This document shows positions 7,697 through 16,045 of a stretch of 64,000 nucleotides of DNA, piece by piece (position 1 is the stretch's first letter; each line of letters begins with the position of its first letter). The notes beneath the pieces are model-generated. The model did no database searches and was not told the origin of the DNA. It saw nothing but the letters and a program-made list of their open reading frames with translations. Source of the stretch: Mariprofundus ferrinatatus (GTDB taxonomy: Bacteria; Pseudomonadota; Zetaproteobacteria; Mariprofundales; Mariprofundaceae); NCBI RefSeq assembly GCF_002795825.1, contig NZ_CP018800.1:930001-994000 (forward strand), given 5' to 3'. The position numbers were made by a program, and so were the translations under genes.

Positions 7697-10600
7697 TTAC
7701 TTTTCCCGGTGAATCCAGTCAGCACCGAGCGTACCAAACAGTCGTTGCAGATAGTCATCGCTTGTCACCCGCTCAATCATGCGATCAGCCTTGCTGATAC
7801 GTTCGGCGAGATGTGCGCGTCTCTCATGCTCATCTTCATCAAGCACAGCGATATGAGCATCGAGATTCTCACGATGCTGCAGCCAAACCTGTGTGTCACG
7901 AGCCTGTTTGATGTTCAGACGTTCCTTGTACCAGTCACTCTGCAGCAGGTAGTCGCGGGTGAACATCTGACGGATTGACGGATCGTGAATATCACGGCCC
8001 TGGTAATGACCATGTGCCATGATATGCAGAAGTGCATGCAGTGGCGGACAGGCATCATCAATTGAGCCATCTTCAAAGTAGGAGAGGGCAACACGTTTAT
8101 GCGCCTCGCAGATGTTGTTGATGCCATCGACATAGCTCTCCATATCCTGCGTTTCCGGTTTCAGCATCGCTTTATCAAATACGGCGACCGGCGTATCAAA
8201 CAGCTTGCCGAAATGGTTGCGCACGAAACGTTTGGTGATGCGATAACCGAGACGGCTGGCAAGCACGGGTTTGCCATTGTATTCAAAGTCCTCCAGCTTT
8301 TTCAGATAACCCCATTTGATCATATAGGCGGGTTTCTGAACCTTTGCTGGAAGGCGGCACCAGATCTCAGGAATTAACATGCTGATATCGTGATCAATAC
8401 GCCGTTTAGAGCCGATATAACCGGCAGCGGTTGAGAAGCCGTCATAGCCACACAGGATAAAGGAGACCAGTGCCGTGTTAAGATCGGCTGTGGCGGTAAG
8501 TGGATTGAACGGCCCCTTGGTGAGTGCACCCTCCGAACCGGCACCGGTGGTGGAGGGTGATTTGCCGGTAAGGCTGCAGATGAAATCCATAAACAGTTCA
8601 GGAAGCTCCTGATAATGGATCGGATTGTAGACCGCCAGTGGCCTGATGCCCGGCTCTGCCGGGTTATTGCGCCGCCCGGTCAGTACCGCATTGACCGGGA
8701 AATAGACCGGTTGCTCAGGCGCAAGTCCCCGGCGCAGACGGGTGCTGACTTCAGCGAGGTATTTTGAGCGCGGGTCGGCCAGATCGGGGCGATCCTGCAG
8801 GTAGCGCACATTCAGGCTCGGTTTGCCATCGACAATTCTCGGATGTGCAGTGGAGATAAAGTAGAGCGACTCATCCATCTCTGATGCATTTCGGATCAGC
8901 GCCTGCATGGGTGGGCTGAACTCCTCAAAATGCATCACATCTTCCATCAGTTCACGGGCATCGTCCCGCTGCAATGGTTCAAAGTTGGAGATAAAGCTGT
9001 TGCCGCTGGAGAGGTCACTCTCAGTTTGAATATCCGAACCGCGGTTCACTGCTTCATCCGGGCGCTGGAAGAGTCTCCTTTCACAGTTATCCACCAGTTT
9101 GATGCAGGGGTGGTCATAATCTGGATTGAGGCCGCTGACATAACTTGCAGGGATAACAATCGAGGCACTGATATCATCCTCCATCTGGATTTTATCCGAT
9201 GCGATAAAGTCCTGCCTGAGCTTGAACAGGCGCCAGCTGCCATCATCGGCAAAGCCGACACGCAGATAGCTGGCCATCAGCTTGCGGCCATTGTACCTGA
9301 GTTCATGGCCGGGACTTCCGTTGACCGTATCAACGGAGAAGTGCTCATGCCAGTTCTCACCCCAGGCCGTTCTGTAGAAGCGCTTGATCATGAAGACCAG
9401 CGCAAGAATGTGGCTCGGGATGCTTTTCAGCCACTGGTTGTACGCATCTGTGTAGTCGAGAATCGAAGGGGTCAACAGTTTGATCACCGATCCAAGGCTG
9501 CGCTCCTTGCTAAGCAGCGTTCGCGAATCATGCTTCTCTGCTTCGGGATGGCGGAAGCGGTCACTATAGTCGCGTTCAAAGATGGCCCGTACCTGTTTGA
9601 GATCCTGATCAAAGTTATCTACATAGGTTGGCCCTGAAATGACTGCACCGGCAATCGATTTGGATATCTCCGACTTGCCGCCACCGGATACCGTACTTGG
9701 CTTGTGGCAGAAGGTGCCTTCACCAATGGTGCCAATCAGTCGCCAGCTTGGTGAATGGGCATGACGCCCCATATGTACCCTGAAGCCACTGGGGTAGATA
9801 AAGGTGTTAGAGGCCAGTAGTTTGATCTGCGACGGGCCGTTTGGGCCCTGCCAGAAGACCTGCAGATCATGCATGCTGATCTGGGCATCTTCTGGCAGAT
9901 AGATGATGTCGGGATACTGCTTATCAACGGCATAACCTTCCGGTTTAAGCTCTATCTTGTCGGCCAGTCGCTGACAGAGATCGGCAAATGTGTGGTTGTC
10001 GAGCATATCACTGGCACGTGGAATATAGACCTCACCGAGGTTGTAGCGTGGAAATGCCAGTGCGCCACCGGCATGCTCCTCTTCACAGCCTCCGAAGAGG
10101 TTGGCCGAGTAACTGATCTGGGATTTAATCTCTTTCTTGCTGTAGCCGAAATAGTTGTCGGCAATGATGGTGACGATGACACCCCGTTTATCACGACAGA
10201 CCACTTTAAATGCCTGGCCATCATTGTATAGCTCATCTTCATGTCGCCAGCACATGCCGTCACGCAGCTGTCGGTCACTGGCATCATCTACATGTGGTAA
10301 CCCCAGCTCTTTCTTCTTCAGCTTCACCAGATGCGGGGCGAGAATGATGCAGCCACTCTGGCCGGTCCAGTGCTCGATGTCCGCTGCTGCATCATTTTCA
10401 GTCAAAAACGGGTCGCCGGCATTGCCGAAGATCGACTCTACAAAATCAAGGTTGGAGACCAGGCCGCCTGGGGCAAACATGCGCACCTCCAGACTTTTTT
10501 CCGACAGTAGTCCTGCAACACCGACAACACCCGGCACACCAGGGCGCACTTTCGGACGCAGCAGCAGCGATACCCACACTTCCGCCTTCTTCTCCTCCTC

Positions 10601-11167
10601 ACTGGTAGCCGGCAGTTCAAGCAGGGAGCGGGGGGGATCAAGCGCTTCTTTGAGCAGGGCGCCGAAGGTGGCAACCGGGACCTCAAATTTATCGGCCGGT
10701 ACCGGCAGACCACCTGCAGCAATATGGAATACACCCTTGGTGGTGCGGCGGTCACTTTTCGGGTTGTGCAGCACCCCCTGCAGCAGACGGTAGGAGTCGA
10801 CCAGGTCGGAGTGGAAATGGGTGCCGTTGAGAGGCAGTGATACCTCACGCGCCATGCCGGGGCGATCGAGAATAAATGTGGTTCCGGGCAACTCAACATG
10901 CTGTTCAACACCGTTCTCAGTCAGATAAGCATTAAGAAAATTCTGGATGCGCTGATCTGCAGGGCAGCGATAGGCCGACAGTAATCGCCTCTGTCGTGCG
11001 TAGTGTTTAAGCAGACTGTCAGCGATGGTCAGATAGGAGTGGTCACCACCTTCCAGTTTGCAGGTCGGCTGACCGAGTGCGGCTAGTTTCAGGTTGATAT
11101 GCTGATGCCAGACAAACGGCGGTGCAGCAATATTATTTTTGTTGTTTGGTAGTACACTCTCAGTCAT
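7697..11167 (-). CDS. Probable PPi-type phosphoenolpyruvate carboxykinase (very large, P-loop-like)
   Basis: 1156 residues, no signal peptide or membrane span, so cytosolic. Length and overall character match the PPi-dependent PEP carboxykinases described from Entamoeba and Propionibacterium, about twice as long as ATP/GTP PEPCKs, which interconvert PEP + CO2 + Pi and oxaloacetate + PPi. A PEPCK-like P-loop, STVSGGGKSE (491-500), is followed by GPTYVDNFDQ, which could be the second metal-binding motif. Upstream lie NYFGYSKKEIKSQISYSANL and an HWTGQSGCIILAPH segment. I recognise the family from memory of its length and motifs, without alignment, so this is a moderate call; a PEPCK-like protein of other function is the main alternative. 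Convergent with cbbQO. Start ATG 11167 has only a weak AGG ribosome site. Confidence 0.55.
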   Translation of the reverse strand: MTESVLPNNKNNIAAPPFVWHQHINLKLAALGQPTCKLEGGDHSYLTIADSLLKHYARQRRLLSAYRCPADQRIQNFLNAYLTENGVEQHVELPGTTFILDRPGMAREVSLPLNGTHFHSDLVDSYRLLQGVLHNPKSDRRTTKGVFHIAAGGLPVPADKFEVPVATFGALLKEALDPPRSLLELPATSEEEKKAEVWVSLLLRPKVRPGVPGVVGVAGLLSEKSLEVRMFAPGGLVSNLDFVESIFGNAGDPFLTENDAAADIEHWTGQSGCIILAPHLVKLKKKELGLPHVDDASDRQLRDGMCWRHEDELYNDGQAFKVVCRDKRGVIVTIIADNYFGYSKKEIKSQISYSANLFGGCEEEHAGGALAFPRYNLGEVYIPRASDMLDNHTFADLCQRLADKIELKPEGYAVDKQYPDIIYLPEDAQISMHDLQVFWQGPNGPSQIKLLASNTFIYPSGFRVHMGRHAHSPSWRLIGTIGEGTFCHKPSTVSGGGKSEISKSIAGAVISGPTYVDNFDQDLKQVRAIFERDYSDRFRHPEAEKHDSRTLLSKERSLGSVIKLLTPSILDYTDAYNQWLKSIPSHILALVFMIKRFYRTAWGENWHEHFSVDTVNGSPGHELRYNGRKLMASYLRVGFADDGSWRLFKLRQDFIASDKIQMEDDISASIVIPASYVSGLNPDYDHPCIKLVDNCERRLFQRPDEAVNRGSDIQTESDLSSGNSFISNFEPLQRDDARELMEDVMHFEEFSPPMQALIRNASEMDESLYFISTAHPRIVDGKPSLNVRYLQDRPDLADPRSKYLAEVSTRLRRGLAPEQPVYFPVNAVLTGRRNNPAEPGIRPLAVYNPIHYQELPELFMDFICSLTGKSPSTTGAGSEGALTKGPFNPLTATADLNTALVSFILCGYDGFSTAAGYIGSKRRIDHDISMLIPEIWCRLPAKVQKPAYMIKWGYLKKLEDFEYNGKPVLASRLGYRITKRFVRNHFGKLFDTPVAVFDKAMLKPETQDMESYVDGINNICEAHKRVALSYFEDGSIDDACPPLHALLHIMAHGHYQGRDIHDPSIRQMFTRDYLLQSDWYKERLNIKQARDTQVWLQHRENLDAHIAVLDEDEHERRAHLAERISKADRMIERVTSDDYLQRLFGTLGADWIHREK

Positions 11168-11209
11168 AACCTAGTCCACATGCCTACATTCATTCTTAGG
11201 CTCCGTCTT

Positions 11210-11238
11210 ATTATACCTCTCAAAGAAACCGGAAGCCA
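11210..11238 (-). promoter_or_regulatory. Candidate promoter of the PEPCK-like gene
   Basis: On the minus strand TATAAT (11215-11210) is preceded at 17 bases by TGGCTT (11238-11233). The -10 is perfect, the -35 weak; the implied leader is about 38 bases. The remaining bases up to 11430 show no gene or strong hairpin. Confidence 0.45.
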
Positions 11239-11430
11239 CCCTGTGAATTCCCGGCCATGAGATTAGCTCTGTTTTGGAACGCCTGGCTCTCATTCGTTTT
11301 AATAATCAACCAGAGCGCAGACCATTTTCTCCAATCGTACGCATTGAAGCCTATTGATGGGCTGTTCATTCATGAATCTGGCCTGCTCCTTCTGCCATTA
11401 AGCACACTTATCCGATGATGGCGCATGTCA

Positions 11431-11838
11431 CTACATTTTATCGATATATTGAATTTTCGCACCGTGTTTAATGTATAGTTCGCTCAGTTCTCGAGTCATT
11501 GAGCCGTAAAAGGCAAAATAATAGGGGTAGCACCAGTCAGCATCCTGGATGTTGGGATCGGCTCCGGCTTCCAGGAGAATTCGAATCGCATCGATGTTTT
11601 TTGCAGTAAGATGCAGAGGCGTCGACAGCCTGGAGTTTTGCAAGTTTAAATCAGCGCCATGCTCAATGAGAAAACGCATGACATCCAGATGGGCGCCTTG
11701 GCTAGCATAATGCAGTGCACTGTTGCCATTCTGATCGGTCGAATTGATTTCAAAACCTGATTCCAAGGTTTGCTGAAGTGACTTCAGGTCACCCTCTTTT
11801 GCCGAATTGAACCAGGATTCCTGTTCATTATTTTGCAT
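11431..11838 (-). CDS. Small ankyrin-repeat protein
   Basis: 135 residues consisting almost entirely of about three ankyrin repeats: NGNSALHYASQGAHLDVMRFLIEHGADLN, then STPLHLTAKNIDAIRILLEAGADPN, and a more divergent third copy (quoted here only as recognisable repeat cores). No signal peptide, so cytosolic; such proteins act by binding partners. ATG 11847 and 11838 are both in frame; AGGATGG upstream gives proper spacing only to 11838. It stands alone, with intergenic DNA on both sides. No partner is suggested by neighbours. Confidence 0.75.
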   Translation of the reverse strand: MQNNEQESWFNSAKEGDLKSLQQTLESGFEINSTDQNGNSALHYASQGAHLDVMRFLIEHGADLNLQNSRLSTPLHLTAKNIDAIRILLEAGADPNIQDADWCYPYYFAFYGSMTRELSELYIKHGAKIQYIDKM

Positions 11839-11978
11839 ATTAACCATCCTAATGAATCTTCCTCTAAAGCACTAGTATATGGGTTTGGAATTATATCACT
11901 TTGCTCCTGAATGTGTTGAGATGAATTGAAGTAAATTTCCGGTAACGGGCTGTGGCGGTTTTATGATAATTTTGCCGC

Positions 11979-12578
11979 ATGAAAAAAGAACAACGCAAAC
12001 GGATTGTCGATCGCCATCGTGACAGTCTGAAACGGTTCGGCTACCACCCCAACGCTCTCTACTGGAGCAGCCGGGAGATTCAGGACGTTCGTTTCAGGGT
12101 ATTGGCCGAGGTTGGCATTGAAAGCGGTGATTCAGTACTGGATGTAGGTTGCGGATTTGCTGATTTTAAAAGCTGGATTGAAGGGCAGGGTAAACAGATT
12201 GATTTTACCGGTGTCGATCTCTCTCCTGACCTGATCATGGTTGCAAAGGAGAAACACCCGGATGCCCAACTGTTTTGTGGCGAACTGACCGATTTCGAGT
12301 TCTCTCCCGGCACCTTTGATTGGGTCATTCTCTCCGGCGCACTGAATGAACAGTTGCATGATGATGGCGCCTATGCTCGCAGGATAATTGCAATGATGTA
12401 CGGGTTATGCCGCAAAGGCGTCGCCTTCAACATGCTTGATGCACGCCACATCAAAGCACACGATCTGCAGAGCGTTGATCCGATCCAGATGTTCGACTAC
12501 TGCAAAAACATCGCTTCTGATGCCGAACTGCATGATGGTTACCTTGCCAACGATTTTTCGATTTATATGTACCGTTGA
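11979..12578 (+). CDS. Small class I SAM-dependent methyltransferase
   Basis: 199 residues with motif I SVLDVGCGFADF near residue 49, the acidic residue after strand 2 in FTGVDLSPDL, and the motif IV region FDWVILSGALNE. The basic N-terminus (MKKEQRKRIVDRHRDS) precedes the fold. The substrate is unknown. No Shine-Dalgarno is visible before ATG 11979; instead TATGATAAT ends about 10 bases upstream, so the transcript may be leaderless or nearly so. Convergent with the VOC-like gene, 8 bases apart. Confidence 0.8.
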   Translation: MKKEQRKRIVDRHRDSLKRFGYHPNALYWSSREIQDVRFRVLAEVGIESGDSVLDVGCGFADFKSWIEGQGKQIDFTGVDLSPDLIMVAKEKHPDAQLFCGELTDFEFSPGTFDWVILSGALNEQLHDDGAYARRIIAMMYGLCRKGVAFNMLDARHIKAHDLQSVDPIQMFDYCKNIASDAELHDGYLANDFSIYMYR

Positions 12579-12586
12579 TTGCTTGA

Positions 12587-12898
12587 CTATGCTCCGTATT
12601 CCTCTTCGAAAAAGGAGAAAACCTGACCTGCTGCATCCTCGCAGCTGATCAGCGATCCAACACCCGGAATCGTCAGTTTGGGACGGATCACGTCGCCTCC
12701 ACCGGCAATGAATCGCTCGGCAACATCATCCACAGAACTCACGTTATCGACGCTTTCGCTCTCAGGTGTGTGAATATGCAGGTAATCGAAAGGGGCATCC
12801 ACTTTGTCGATATGCCATCCGGACCTGCGTCGCGGACAAACTGACTTGAGCATCTGAATCTGGTAACTGCTTAACGTGGAGAGAGTCGCCTTCATCAT
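12587..12898 (-). CDS. Short VOC/glyoxalase-like protein
   Basis: 103 residues. The C-terminal half (FIAGGGDVIRPKLTIPGVG, then CEDAAGQVFSFFEEE) resembles the last beta-alpha-beta-beta unit of vicinal-oxygen-chelate proteins; the first half is not clearly recognisable. It is about 20-40 residues shorter than a normal two-module VOC protein. GAGGTG before ATG 12898 supports real translation. It could be a diverged VOC single-domain protein or a decayed one. No catalytic metal ligands can be assigned with confidence. Confidence 0.6.
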   Translation of the reverse strand: MMKATLSTLSSYQIQMLKSVCPRRRSGWHIDKVDAPFDYLHIHTPESESVDNVSSVDDVAERFIAGGGDVIRPKLTIPGVGSLISCEDAAGQVFSFFEEEYGA

Positions 12899-12999
12899 AT
12901 CAGCACCTCAATTCCCCTTCCTCAATCCTATTATAGCAAACAATTTCTTTTTCCGAACTGGTATCAGACATGGGGCCGAGGTGATGGTGAAAGGTGGAA

Positions 13000-13743
13000 C
13001 TATATTTCAAGCGTTGCACCGTTGATTTTAAGCCACTGCTTGGCGCTGCGGAAATCGGGCATGATCGATTCAACCAGGCTCCAGTATGCAGTCGAGTGGT
13101 TGTGATGGATCAGGTGGCACAGTTCATGCACGATGACATAATCGATAATCCGAGCGGGTGCCATGATCAGACGCCAGTTGAAATAAATGCGCCCGTCATG
13201 GTGACAGCTTCCCCAGCGGCTTTTGTAGTGCTTTGTGGCGACTGAAGCAGGGGTCCTGCCAATCAGCTGTGATAGCACTTTGCTCCGTTGCTTGAAGTGG
13301 TTTTCCGCCTGATCCCGAAACCATGTTACCAAAAGTCTCTTGATCGTTTCCTCCCGGCTCTCCGCCTTCAGGCTGGCAGGAAGGGTAACCACTAGTTTAT
13401 CATCAATCAGTTCAACACCCCGCTTACCTGCTCTGGTGGCCAGCCTCAGGGGGGTGTCGAGCAACTTGAATGTTTCTCCAGCCAGAAAAAGTTTGGGGCG
13501 GTATTGTGATCTGATTTCCCGGTTAAAGAGCAGCTTACGTTGAATCCATATCGATTTGCTGGAAACGAACTGATCAATCACAGCAAGTGGCATTCTGCTT
13601 GGGGCCAGAACATCGACATCATTTGTGGCGCGGATAACGATGCTGAGTGTTTTCCGTTTTGGTCTGCGAATCACATTGTATGAAAAGCCGTCATCCATCA
13701 TCAGAGTGATTGGTTCAGTTTCAGGCACCGATTTCCAGCGCAT
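13000..13743 (-). CDS. YgjP-like M48-type zinc metallopeptidase
   Basis: About 247 residues. The C-terminal part has VIVHELCHLIHHNHSTAYW, the HExxH zinc site plus the NHS..YW element of the YgjP/WLM (DUF45) family. The N-terminal part contains a KTLSIVIR beta strand region typical of this family. Substrate unknown; members often sit near DNA-protein crosslink or restriction genes, but here it closes a housekeeping operon. It overlaps the end of hslO; GTG 13755 and ATG 13743 are both possible starts, neither with a strong ribosome site. Confidence 0.82.
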   Translation of the reverse strand: MRWKSVPETEPITLMMDDGFSYNVIRRPKRKTLSIVIRATNDVDVLAPSRMPLAVIDQFVSSKSIWIQRKLLFNREIRSQYRPKLFLAGETFKLLDTPLRLATRAGKRGVELIDDKLVVTLPASLKAESREETIKRLLVTWFRDQAENHFKQRSKVLSQLIGRTPASVATKHYKSRWGSCHHDGRIYFNWRLIMAPARIIDYVIVHELCHLIHHNHSTAYWSLVESIMPDFRSAKQWLKINGATLEI

Positions 13744-14557
13744 AGAAGTTGTCACAATACTGGCAAGAGAGCGTCACTTTACCCTGCTCATCAGCAAGTT
13801 CTTCAAGTTGTTCTTTCGAGATACCATCCAGTGCGGCCTGCATCTTCTCGCGACTGCAATCGCAGCGGTAAGCATAGCTGTCAGAGCCAACCACTTTGCA
13901 GTTGAGCGTTGAGAAGTGCGATAAAATGGATTCGGTTGATTCACGTTCCAGAATGGTGTTCGGAATCTTCGCCATCGCTTCCACGGCCTTGAACCAGTGT
14001 TCTTCATCGCAGCCTGGCATGGCCTCGATCATCAGGCCAAGATCCCCGTGCAATATGATGTCAGCCCTGATCTGTACGGACTGATTCAGATAGTGAATCA
14101 ACTGGTCTGCCAGATGGTCGGAAGCGTGTTCGATCGTGGAGATGTAGGGGTGGCCGACACCCATGTCGCGAACAGTGGAAAGGCGCACCGGAGATCCCAT
14201 CCAGCTACCCAAACCTGAATGTTCGACGTAGCGCAGGGCAGTCTTCTCCTCCTGCCAGCTTACATATCCTCGAACTGCCCCGGGCCTTGCTTCTGACAGC
14301 AGGCGTCGAAGCGGGGCGGCACTATCGACTGCTGCATCGAGTTGCAGAACTTGGCGCATGCCGCCTTTACTGATGCTTAGAAGAAGGATTGAAGCAACCA
14401 AGGTCTGGCCGAAAAGATCGGCTGCAGGCCCGTTGAGGCCGTGAACGCGCATTGCCTCCCGGACGATGCCATCGCCGCGGATAATGGCACCACGCGTAAA
14501 TGCATCGGGGAGCAGAAAGCGGGTAAGTTGATCCGGTTCTGTAGCGATGTGCGTCAT
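13721..14557 (-). CDS. hslO: Hsp33, redox-regulated chaperone
   Basis: 278 residues. The redox switch cysteines are present: C232 and C234 (RCDCS) and C265 and C268 (CQYC), the CxC...CxxC zinc site of Hsp33. Reduced protein binds zinc and is inactive; oxidation with unfolding activates holdase function in the cytosol. The start ATG overlaps the stop of the upstream phosphatase gene by 4 bases, so translation is coupled. Confidence 0.93.
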   Translation of the reverse strand: MTHIATEPDQLTRFLLPDAFTRGAIIRGDGIVREAMRVHGLNGPAADLFGQTLVASILLLSISKGGMRQVLQLDAAVDSAAPLRRLLSEARPGAVRGYVSWQEEKTALRYVEHSGLGSWMGSPVRLSTVRDMGVGHPYISTIEHASDHLADQLIHYLNQSVQIRADIILHGDLGLMIEAMPGCDEEHWFKAVEAMAKIPNTILERESTESILSHFSTLNCKVVGSDSYAYRCDCSREKMQAALDGISKEQLEELADEQGKVTLSCQYCDNFYALEIGA

Positions 14558-15195
14558 GACCGCTCTTTCAGCCAGGCATGTATTTCAACCAGAGAGTCGA
14601 AGCAGAGGAATGCCCCTGCTTCTTCAAGTTCATGCTGCGAAAACGAGTCGCACAGGCCAAGGCCCCGGCTGCCGGCACGTTTTGCAGCCTTCATGTCGGC
14701 CACGCCATCACCGACCATGACAGTATTTGCAACGGGGATGCTAAGTGCTTCACAGGCCAGAAGAACAGGGGTGGGATCCGGTTTTTCCGGTCGACCGTCA
14801 ATCTTGCCGATAACAGCATCAACATGCTGGTGCCAGCCCAGTGCATCAAGTTGTGCCTCGGCCCGCATCTGACTTTTGCTGGTCACGATAGCGCACGGAA
14901 TGCTCTGCTTTCCGAGCCAGTGTAACAGCGTTTCAGCTCCAGCCAGGGGTTTGATATGGTCGAGATAATCTTCATCGTGAATCTCGAGAAAACGCTTGCC
15001 CGCCTCTTCACGCCTGTCGCCGAAAAGGGAGATCATGCTGCAGTCACCGCGGCCTGTATGTCGCTTAACCTCTTCAGGGGTCATCTGCGGAAGTCCATAT
15101 TCAACGAATGTCTGGTTCAACGCACGAATGATCGGAGGGAAGGCATCGACAATTGTGCCATCCATATCCAGTAGTACCGCTTCAATTCTGTTCAC
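14554..15195 (-). CDS. HAD-superfamily phosphatase, phosphoglycolate-phosphatase-like
   Basis: 213 residues. Motif I LLDMDGTIVD (nucleophile Asp near residue 9), motif II AIVTSKS, motif III lysine near the KPDP segment, motif IV VMVGDGVADM are all in place, with a C1 helical cap. Members dephosphorylate phosphoglycolate, pyrophosphate or other small phosphates; sequence alone does not fix the substrate. In a RuBisCO-using organism a phosphoglycolate role is attractive but unproven. Overlaps both neighbours by 4 bases. Confidence 0.85.
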   Translation of the reverse strand: MNRIEAVLLDMDGTIVDAFPPIIRALNQTFVEYGLPQMTPEEVKRHTGRGDCSMISLFGDRREEAGKRFLEIHDEDYLDHIKPLAGAETLLHWLGKQSIPCAIVTSKSQMRAEAQLDALGWHQHVDAVIGKIDGRPEKPDPTPVLLACEALSIPVANTVMVGDGVADMKAAKRAGSRGLGLCDSFSQHELEEAGAFLCFDSLVEIHAWLKERS

Positions 15196-16043
15196 TGTTT
15201 CATGGCCTCGAACTCATCCAGTATCCACTGGCGAAGGTTTGTGCTTATCGGGCCTGCAGCCCCATTACCGATTGTTACTCCATCAATATTGCTGACCGCT
15301 ACGACAGCATTGGTTGTGCTGCTCATCATGCACTCAGACAATCCCGGTTCATCAAGCCTCCAAGGCCGTTCAACGATAGTTATATCGTGTTCGCGTGCAA
15401 CTTTCAGTGCCAGGTGGCGGGTGATGCCACCGAGCACATGATGATCGAGAGGATGGGTGACCAACTCTCCATTGATGACGGCGAAGCAGTTGGTGGCACA
15501 CCCCTCAAGAATATGTCCCTCATCATCAAGCCAGAATGCCTCATCGACACCCTGTCTTGCCGCCTCCTGTTTGCCGATCACGCTGGCCAACAGTGCGATC
15601 GATTTAATATCGCAGCGTTTCCAGCGAATGTCTGGAAGCGTAATTGCTGAAGCACCATGCGTGAGTTTTTCTGCAGACGGGGAGGGAAGCTCGCGTGCGG
15701 TAATGACCAGCGTAGGCTCGACTTCCTGTGTCAGCAGATGGCTGCGAGGTGCAATGCCCCGGGTTGCCTGAATATAGATCATGGCATGATCGAAAGGGTT
15801 GCGATGGTAAGTATCATGGATCAGTTCGATCAGTTCCGGTCGTGACTTCAGCAGCGAGATGCCGATACCTTCGCACGAGTTTTCAAGCCGATCGAGGTGG
15901 GCTTCAAGCTCTAGGAATCTGCCTCCGAAACAGGCGATGACTTCATAAACGCCATCGGCGAACTGGAAGCCGCGATCCTCAATGTGAATGGTGGCCTCTT
16001 CAAGCGGAACAAAGCGACCATTAACCCAGGCCGTCAGCGTCAT
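15192..16043 (-). CDS. dat: Class IV PLP aminotransferase, D-amino-acid transaminase type
   Basis: 283 residues, fold-type IV. It opens with AWVNGRFVPLEEATIHIEDRG, the hallmark of D-alanine transaminase, followed by GFQFADGVYEV. The PLP lysine is in the KRCDIKSIALL segment (around residue 145), and the region HVLGGITRHLAL near residue 220 is typical of the family. It likely makes D-glutamate or D-alanine for peptidoglycan, fitting its place just downstream of a D,D-carboxypeptidase gene (2-base gap). Branched-chain aminotransferase or ADC lyase are less likely alternatives. Confidence 0.85.
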   Translation of the reverse strand: MTLTAWVNGRFVPLEEATIHIEDRGFQFADGVYEVIACFGGRFLELEAHLDRLENSCEGIGISLLKSRPELIELIHDTYHRNPFDHAMIYIQATRGIAPRSHLLTQEVEPTLVITARELPSPSAEKLTHGASAITLPDIRWKRCDIKSIALLASVIGKQEAARQGVDEAFWLDDEGHILEGCATNCFAVINGELVTHPLDHHVLGGITRHLALKVAREHDITIVERPWRLDEPGLSECMMSSTTNAVVAVSNIDGVTIGNGAAGPISTNLRQWILDEFEAMKQ

Positions 16044-16045
16044 GA

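Noticed and set aside
8930-9637. 235-residue plus-strand frame inside the PEPCK-like gene
   Set aside because: Entirely antisense to a 1156-residue gene and without family features or ribosome site.
12587-12898. Pseudogene call for the VOC-like gene
   Set aside because: It has a good ribosome site and an intact frame; its shortness alone does not prove decay.
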